Source: Phaffia rhodozyma (Eukaryota; Basidiomycota; Tremellomycetes; Cystofilobasidiales; Mrakiaceae). Taken from it: 64,000 nucleotides of DNA. How positions within the stretch are numbered: the first letter of the stretch is position 1; each line of letters starts with the position of its first letter. Shown piece after piece: positions 57,224 to 64,000 of this stretch. The translations under genes were made by a program, and so were the position numbers. The DNA is taken from positions 813,501-877,500 of the forward strand of contig JACGZH010000007.1 in the NCBI GenBank assembly GCA_014706385.1. Direction: 5' to 3'. The notes below the pieces were generated by a model. The model had not been told where the DNA came from. It ran no database searches and saw nothing but the letters and a program-made list of their open reading frames with translations.

Positions 57224-57866
57224 ATGGACGTCTGTGTATCTGTAACTGTGGTAGCGGGAAAGAGAGGTGTTCGCTTCGAGGAAGAGCGAATCGATATAGT
57301 GTACAAACCTAAAGAGATGCTCTACAAAGGAGGGAAAGAAGATAGGATCTAATCTGCTTCTCACGCATGTGCTGTTTCTTTTTTCTTTTTCTCGGGGGAA
57401 TTTGATATTGGGACGTGATTTTGCAGAGAGAGTATCTGTCCGGAAGTCTTGCATCTAGCAGTCGGAGATGAAGTTGAATGGATTGACGTAAGCCATCTTC
57501 TATAGCACTAAGCGAAGGAAGGGGAATACAATTGCTCGAGAACGACAGTCGACTAATACCAAACTAAAACCCGATCTCGGTCAGCATGAACACCAACGAG
57601 ACGACCGGCCAGTTCAATCTACCGGAATTGTCTCCGGCTTTTGTTGGGCGCAAGTCGACTGGCGGCCCATCGATCTTGTCCCACTCGTCAGAGACCAAGA
57701 AACAGGCGAAGAAGTACCCGCTCATTTCGAAACGTTTAGAAGGTACGACAACCCGAACATCGAATGGAGGACTGAGAAATTAGAGATTTCAAAGAGAAGG
57801 ATGATCCCTTTGAGATTGATCGGGCAGGCTGGCTTGGTCAAGGAGGATGGATCAGGATTCAAGTAG
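57224..57866 (+). CDS. Hypothetical protein with SH3-like Trp-rich core, four exons
   Basis: Unrecognised protein of about 150 residues. My model: exon 1 from the ATG at 57224 (MDVCVSVTVVAGKRGVRFEE then ERIDI), exon 2 (ESICPEVLHLAVGDEVEWID), and a last exon from about 57584 (HEHQRDDRPVQSTGIVSGFC, then WAQVDWRPIDLVPLVRDQET, DNPNIEWRTEKLEISKRRMI, ending VKEDGSGFK, TAG at 57864-57866). Phases agree across GTACAA, GTAAGC and CAG junctions. Note that a different frame of the last exon is also open for 65 codons; I prefer the longer, tryptophan-rich frame. The alternation of VGDEVEW.. and FCWAQVDWRP suggests a small beta-barrel, but that is by eye. A separate ATG-started exon at 57147 does not fit this frame. 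Confidence 0.5.
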
Positions 57867-58616
57867 TATGAGGCTCGAAGATGTAGATTCTTCCTCTCTT
57901 ATTCTTTGTCCAGAAACGAAGAAGGTCAGAGGATGGTGGAGAGCCGAGTCGAGGACCCCTTCCTGTAGTTGCTCCAGCTCTTTCTCGTTTTTCACTAATC
58001 AGCTTATCTGAATACATCCTTTTCTCTCTCTCTTTTATGAGATATGTCCAAGAAAAGTACGCGTAAAAACCTCCAAGACCTTTTGTTTTTGGAAATGGCA
58101 CTCTTGTCTTGTTTTACAATAATCGCTTCTCTATGTACTTCGTTTCAACTGTCTTGCCGTATCTAATTTGTCCCTCTTTATCCACCCATCTGTTCACCTA
58201 GTTGATGAATTAAACAGTCCCGCAGAATCACGTTGATACAACCAGGATACTCTGGTCACATAGCCTTGCTCTTGCGCGCGCGTACACGTGTATATGGGGG
58301 CTTGGTGATGATCTCGCTGGGGTAAAGTAGCGATAGAGAAAAGAGTGGGAGACAATAGAAGTGACATACAATAAAAGTTTCAACAAACAATCAAACAGAC
58401 CAACACAACAAGATCAAAAGGAGGAGAAGAAAATGTACCTCAATGGAAGGAGAAGAAGAAGATACAAGATAAGAAAGAGAAAAAGAGAAGAAGAAAACAA
58501 CAAGGATTGATTTGTTTGCCAATCACTTGATAGCCAGATGGCTTTTCTCATTTGTGCAAGTGCCTGTTGTGTTAAGGAAAGATAACTAATGTCAACATCG
58601 GCACGAGTGATGATCG
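57867..58616. other. Convergent 3' flanks
   Basis: About 750 bases between the 57224 gene and the complex I gene, which converge. A purine-rich block lies near 58,420-58,500. Nothing else recognised. Confidence 0.4.
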
Positions 58617-59768
58617 CTAGATGGCCTGAGCACAAATCTCCAAAGAAATAAGTTTGGCGTACATTGGCAAATAGTCAAACTCATTTTGCGGAGGATCCGC
58701 GGCCCGTTGAAAGGCGTGCCGTTTAAGTACAGGCATCACAGGAGGCAAGTTGGACTCGTCGTACGTCTTCTTCTTGCTGACCTCGAAAATCTGACTGACG
58801 ACGGCAGGCAGGGTGTGAACAACAGTCTGCTCAGGCTCGACCTTGTCAGTCACAGCAGTCTTTTGAGCGGAGTCGGGACCAGGAATCCTAGAATAGAGAT
58901 CAACATCGGGATAAATTAGACTCATGCAAGTGTAGAAGAACGCGATACACGATAAAGCATCGAACTAGAAGGAAGAATCTTGAAAGATGGAAGGAAGAAC
59001 GAACGCAGCCTTCCCTTCTGGGGAAGCGAGGAGAAGGTTGGTCAGGTACGATTGAGTGATTACACTAGTGGCTGGGTAGTTTCGGCGAGTCTGGAACAGA
59101 AACATGAAGATGCAACATATGCGACCGATGAGCCCTGGCTTTAAAAGATCACTATGTTTGGAATCTTTCAAGACGTACATCACGCTTCCAATACTATGTG
59201 CGTTTGAACAAGAGGAAGAGGACAAGTCAGCATACATGATACTCAACCCATGGACTGCTCAGAGTCAATCCCAAGAGAGCTGCATAACCGAGTCCAGATG
59301 TGAAGAGAACTTACAGGATTGAATGCAGGGTCACTAGCAGCGGTAGCAGGAACCGCGTAAGGTTCTGGGCGAGATCCAGGAGGAGGGTATCGGTTGAGAA
59401 GAGGAATAGGGAGACCGGTAGAGATCTCGGGGTTGATCACGGTTTTGTCACCTGGAGCGGTCACAACCAGAAAGAAAGATTCCCAAATCAGTTGACATGC
59501 AAGATATCTTTACAGCTTACTTATTTGATCCATACGTACGAAGTTTCTTCCAGAATCTAGTAGAGTGAAAGAGTCAAGGAGAAGTCAAATGGAGATGATA
59601 TAATTTAGGGGGAATAGATAGATGCAACGAGTCAGTACAATGCTCTCCTCTTAGAGAACTCCCGCTCTTGCCGTCGTTCAGACCCATGTGATCAGTAACA
59701 AAGACAGGATATACAGACCCTTTGGAGGCCACATGATAGAGGGTAGGATCTGCAGACTTGGGAGGCAT
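58617..59768 (-). CDS. NADH:ubiquinone oxidoreductase 21-kDa-type accessory subunit
   Basis: Probable accessory subunit of mitochondrial complex I, resembling the fungal 21.3-kDa subunit. Exon 1 MPPKSADPTLYHVASKG joins (AAAGG to A) to FWKKLR and then DKTVINPEISTGLPIPLLNR, YPPPGSRPEPYAVPATAASD, PAFNP; this stretch is the family's recognisable (K)GFWKK.R ... NPEIS.G.P....R.P.PGS.P block. Then TRRNYPATSVITQSYLTNLL and, in the last exon, GPDSAQKTAVTDKVEPEQTV, FEVSKKKTYDESNLPPVMPV, ending LISLEICAQAI (TAG at 58617-58619). About 200 residues in five or six exons. No cleavable presequence, as expected for this subunit. The call rests on remembered family pattern. A CCAATCAT box lies 83 bases upstream on its strand. 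Confidence 0.78.
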
Positions 59769-60220
59769 GGATGGATTAGATCGGAAGGAGCACTTAAAGA
59801 TGGAAGAAGAGAGTAAGATGTCGCTTGTATCCTGAGGCGTTAGGGCCCCGATGATTGGTCGCTGGGTTACGACTTAGCCGTAACCAGTGTCACGCCTTCT
59901 CTTTTGTTTAGATCTTCTGCATCCTCTTCTTTTGTCTCTCCTCCTTGAACTTCTTGAGGACCATCTTCATCTGGTGTTCCTACTACCATTGATAACTTCA
60001 TCCTACCGCTTATTCAGTCCATCAATCTTTACTTTTGGTCTGACATAAATCATACACCTCTCCAACGTTGAATGTTCGATTGGTAAACCCCGGTCCTCTG
60101 CGTAGTTCGATCTTTTCGTTGGGAGTTTTCGGTGTAGTCGTTCCAGGCATCACCAGCCTTCACCATCCTCACGCCCCTCCTTCACATCGTATAAATTCAT
60201 ACTCCCTCTATCCTTAACTT
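59769..60220. promoter_or_regulatory. Divergent promoter with CCAATCA box
   Basis: Minus-strand CCAATCAT at about 59,851-59,858, 83 bases before the complex I subunit start, matches the preferred Hap2/3/5 (NF-Y) site. The opposite side serves the membrane protein gene at 60221 and is pyrimidine-rich. Confidence 0.5.
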
Positions 60221-61439
60221 ATGTCTCATCAGCAATTGCTACACTATGTGTCCTCCGACCCGAGTTCGACTGTTTCTACTGCATGGTCATCCGTGCTCCG
60301 AAACGAAACCACCCTCGGCAGGTTGCAACCAATAATGACCGGTTTCGCTAGCAGTCTGCTAGAATGGATATGTTTTACTTTTAGAATCCTAGCCTGCCTC
60401 GTCTCTGGTCCATTGGCATTTCTTATTCTTCTGGTTAGTATGATCTCTCGCACGTTTTCAAATAGCTCTGATGTGAATGTAGCAAGGATTTTTAATAGAG
60501 TTACTGACCTTCGGCTTACGTGTGCTGTTCCTGATAGGACCTTGTCGCCTATCTTCTAACCAGAACTCTGCGCATAGTTAGTACTATTTAGTTAGTAGAC
60601 ATCTAAGAGACTTAATCTTACAATTGTACCTCTTTGATAGCCAACACGCCGAGTACGAGTTCCTGTTCAGAGCCCGAAGACCACGACTACCGCCTCGCTT
60701 CCTGAGGGTGCTACTACTAGTGCTCTCGATCTGGAGAAGCCTCTGACGTTCACGACCTCGAGTTCAACGCTGCCATTAACGCCTGCATCATCTCCGGTGA
60801 GCGTCTTCAAGGAGGACTCTGAACTTGCTGGAGGCCTAGGTCTAACGGGCGTAGGGGAACCCGTGCTTGGCAAGGTGTTGGAAAAGATAGACAAATCTTC
60901 TCGAAGAACCAAGCTTTCCTCTCAATTCGGTGCGCTTTCTCTCTTGCTGACATCACATTTTCATCAGAGAGGAAAAAGAGACAGCCGTTTATCTTTTTGA
61001 CTTTGACTGGGCAACAGTTTTTTCGCCGGTTGTCCCTCTTCCTTCTCTATCGACCAATTATACTGTTCTTCCTTCGCCCTCAAACTCGGGTGCGACGACT
61101 CCGGCATACATGACCACCCCCGGCGAGCGTCATGCCTTGTTGCCAAGCTCGGACCTAACCAGTTCCTCCCAAGAACGAACTCCTCCATCTACGCCCGGCG
61201 AGGAAGATATTCCAAGTTTCCAAGGAGTCGGCCTCGGCTTTGTACATAGTAGGCAGCAAGACGGAAAACAGACAAAGCCGAGGACGGCTAGTGGCAGAGG
61301 CCGAGCAGCAAGCGTGGGAGTTGAAGGGGCGCTCGGGCTAGGAGATGAGGATGAGGACGATGAGGGAGAGACTGATGGTGGAAGTGAAGACGACGGAGGA
61401 GGCGCTATGTTGAGGAGGAGACGAACGATTCATAACTAG
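60221..61439 (+). CDS. Hypothetical membrane protein with disordered cytosolic tail
   Basis: Unrecognised, about 330 residues in four exons. Exon 1 begins MSHQQLLHYVSSDPSSTVST and contains a strong hydrophobic stretch, LLEWICFTFRILACLVSGPL then AFLILL, continued by exon 2 (DLVAYLLTRTLRI). Two closely spaced membrane helices or a hairpin are likely. Exon 3 starts PTRRVRVPVQSPKTTTTASL and ends LEKIDKSSRRTKLSSQF. The last exon, joined with GCC, reads AVYLFDFDWATVFSPVVPLP and then a Ser/Pro/Glu-rich tail with GEEDIPSFQGVGLGFVH and an Asp/Glu run, finishing RRRRTIHN at TAG 61437-61439. Splice frames agree throughout. A membrane-anchored regulatory protein is possible; no family is claimed. Confidence 0.6.
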
Positions 61440-62187
61440 AGGAACGCAATCTTTTTAGCATGCTTTCCATCTCGTCTTATCTCCCTATCCCTTCTTTGTA
61501 TCTTTTTCTTTTTCTTTCTCTTCAGTCCCTCCTCTCCTCGATATTTCTAGACAAATATTTCTTGTTGTATATGTTTTCTGCCTTATGGACTTCTCAATTT
61601 TTCTTCCTTCTACTCTCCTGACGACCTCTGCGCTTCTGGTCTATGACAGTAGCTTGTTATGCCTTTTCTTTCTTTACGACCTCCGTACCACGCTTCGATA
61701 CCGTCAAGTAAATTGCCGTTATCCGTTATCCGGTTATCTATATACATATCTCTCATCTACGCTCTATACGTCCGGATAGGTTACGGAGTTATAAATGAGC
61801 CGGCCAGCATTATCAATCTCTGTTTGTGGGCGGTTCATATTGTCGCTTCGCCTTGACGCAAGGAAAGTGACAAAGGCCTGTACCGCTCAAATACTTCCGA
61901 CGCAACCAGCCGGAACAAAGTACTGCGGCGCTCGATATAAAAGCGGGATCGGCTGGCCGGGGCGAAAGCCGGAGCAGGGACTCGAGAGCCAAAATTCTTC
62001 TTGCTGCGCTTAGAGATTTTGATAAGCCACTAACGTTGAAAGATCTCATCATCACATTCCCGCCGTCGTGCCTCCTTTTTATGTTCCTAACCGCCGTCCC
62101 CTCCTTTTTTCATTCTTTTCTATCCTTCTCGTTTACAACAAACCTCATCGCGTCCTTTCCAGTTCCTCTACATCTCTCTACAGGTAA
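61440..62187. other. Intergenic
   Basis: About 750 bases between two plus-strand genes. T-rich 3' flank first, then a pyrimidine-rich leader just upstream of the tricalbin start. Short frames are unconvincing. Confidence 0.4.
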
Positions 62188-64000
62188 ATGAGTTTGCCTC
62201 CTGCCGAAAACCAGTATCCAAAATCCCAACAGACCGAGGCTCAGATCGTTCAGATCGATGAGGCTCGGGGGACTCCCGTTCACGTGAGTTTCACCTCTCT
62301 TTTGTGGTATATTTTCAAACCGGTTAGGGGATGATGTTATGGCTGCGATTTCCTGTGTATATCAAGACGAGCGATCAGAAATCAGGCAGCCTTCAATCGA
62401 GGACACGTTCCAGACAGGACTGAGGGTCGCTAGAAGACGAATTGGTTCGACCGTGTGCACCGGTCGGTTTCCTTGAACTGACTGCCTTCCTTTCTTATGA
62501 TTCAACAAATCGATGATCCTTATGGTCGCATCGCTTGCATCTCCAACAGACATTCGATCCTGACGCGAGCACGGCCGAGAAGAAAGCAGCAGCTGGGAAG
62601 GATCGGGCGGCTCTGAACACGCTCGACGGACTTCAACCGTCTGCTGTGATCAAAGGAAACGCAGTCACTGGTTTGTTCGGTCTAGTTTATGATGCTATTG
62701 ACGCGTACCGAGTTGACCAACTATGATTCTTTTCGCTTGCGAATCGTACACTCCTATCCGGATCATCTGTTTGTTTGCTCATCCGTGACATCTGTCGGTG
62801 TTTTTCGGTTGTTTCTACTAAAGAGCTTGCCGTGGATGACGGCTCGAACCCTGCACCCCTTCCTACGGTTACTGCCAAGGACTTGGACAAAGCCACCAAC
62901 GAGAAAACCAACGGCAAAGCAAACGCCGCGCCATCTAAAGACCAGATTGTTGGACAAGTTAGCAGGATTCTCCGGTTGCCTAGATAATCCTCAACTAGAC
63001 CTGTACTGATTTGTTACAACATGTGGTTTTGGGCTTGACTACCATCAGGAGGGTGTGCCCGGAGCTATCCCCGCGAAGCCGTTACAGGCTGTCCCTGACT
63101 GGGTGAGTTCATAGCCGTTTAGGTTCTTAGTTACACTGCAGAGAAGGAATCTGAAATTGTCCTCGCCGTGTGGATGACAACAACAACGACAGTACAAGAT
63201 TGGATGGAGAGCGGTGAGCGGTATAGATGCTCAGCCTGGAAGCGCGGACGCGTCTTTGTTAGCGTCTTGGATGTAAGGTCTTTTCCTCTTCCTTGTCCTT
63301 ATAATTGACAGTTTCATTCGTACTAAACCGGACGCGTTTTCACTTCTTTTTGACAGTTCTGAGCAAGCATACGGAAAGACATACCACAACGCAGGTGTCA
63401 TCTTTTTTGCCGTAGCCACCTCTCATTTCTTTGCTATCTTTCGGCTCGGTTGGGGTTGGAACATCATCTTGCTGGCTGTTTGCGCGACCTATTACGAGCT
63501 TTCTATCACCCGAGTTAGGAAAACCGCAAGGGATGATATTCAGAGAGAGCTTGTCAAAACTAGGTTGATCACCGAGACCGAGAGCGCTGACTGGATCAAC
63601 AACTTCTTACATCGATTCTGGAAAATCTACGTTAGTCCGTCCCTTTTATTTTGAATTATCCTTTCAACTGTCTACTAAACGCGTCTGTGGATTGATCATA
63701 TATGAATGATAGGAACCTGTCCTAAGTTCGACAATCGTGGCAAGCGTGGATGCTGTTCTCTCTAACACCGCAATTGCAGGAATCGAGAGCATCAAAATGA
63801 CTACATTTACTCTTGGAAACAAAGGTATGCCCTCCGATATCCGCATCGACGTGTTATTTGCTTAGATAGAATATTCACACCAGTTTGTTTGTTTTTGCTC
63901 GGATCTCCAGCTCCCCGAATTGATTCTGTCCGAACGTTCCCCAAGACAGCTGATGACGTTGTGATTATGGATTGGAAGCTTTCTTTCACGCCCAACGATA
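62188..64000 (+). CDS. Tricalbin / extended synaptotagmin, 5' part (runs off the window)
   Basis: Tether and lipid-transfer protein at ER-plasma membrane contacts. The start MSLPPAENQYPKSQQTEAQI (ATG at 62188-62190) leads through five short exons of Lys/Ala-rich sequence (TAEKKAAAGKDRAALNTLDG; ATNEKTNGKANAAPSKDQI; GVPGAIPAKPLQAVPDW) to YKIGWRAVSG. The ER membrane hairpin is AGVIFFAVATSHFFAIFRLG and WNIILLAVCATYYELSI. The SMP lipid-binding domain begins ESADWINNFLHRFWKIY then EPVLSSTIVASVDAVLSNTA, followed by IKMTTFTLGNKAPRIDSVRT; this order (hairpin, W(I/L)N.F....W..YEP, LG..PPRI) is diagnostic. The C2 domains expected after the SMP domain lie outside the window. Confidence 0.92.

Overview
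The window looks like nuclear DNA of a basidiomycete fungus, probably a yeast-like Agaricomycotina/Tremellomycetes lineage. That placement is inference. The reasons are dense, intron-rich protein genes with many introns of about 40-120 nt, near-balanced base composition, housekeeping genes of fungal type, and no operons, plasmid, phage or CRISPR signals. I saw no tRNA or rRNA gene. Gene models were spliced by eye from GT..AG (and a few GC..AG) junctions, so outer limits are firmer than individual exon edges.

Layout. 1-10.5 kb: cytochrome c peroxidase, the tri-snRNP splicing factor SART1/Snu66, a proteasome-assembly chaperone 4-like gene, the kinetochore DASH subunit Dad1, and an Mpv17/PMP22 membrane protein. 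11-22 kb: ADP/ATP carrier, a small serine-rich protein, a long sparse region, a Psr1/SCP-type phosphatase with a long disordered N-terminus, a small unknown gene, and a degenerate 12-bp minisatellite. 22.8-28.5 kb: one very large unrecognised coiled-coil/low-complexity protein. 29-37.6 kb: sphingosine-1-phosphate lyase, a carbonyl-reductase-like SDR, a NEDD1-like gamma-tubulin recruiting protein, and a Tho1/SARNP SAP-domain protein. 38-52.3 kb: two paralogous tiny genes that bracket a YTHDF-type m6A reader and the CCAAT-binding subunit Hap2/NF-YA; just beyond the second lies a METTL16-type m6A methyltransferase. 52.7-64 kb: the SAGA adaptor Ada2, small unknown genes, a complex I 21-kDa-type subunit, an unknown membrane protein, and the 5' part of a tricalbin.

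Functional themes are mitochondrial energetics (peroxidase, carrier, complex I, and Hap2, which in other fungi activates respiratory genes), RNA biology (Snu66, Tho1, YTH reader, METTL16) and chromosome/microtubule work (Dad1, NEDD1). Many genes are head-to-head pairs sharing 150-450 bp. The observations most worth a second look are the paralogous tiny genes with identical 33-nt and 39-nt internal exons, three introns with GCAAGT donors, an in-frame pair of alternative GC donors in the S1P lyase gene, an m6A reader and writer 6 kb apart, a NEDD1 homologue, paired MluI cell-cycle boxes before DAD1, and the 12-bp minisatellite with an outlying patch 1 kb away.
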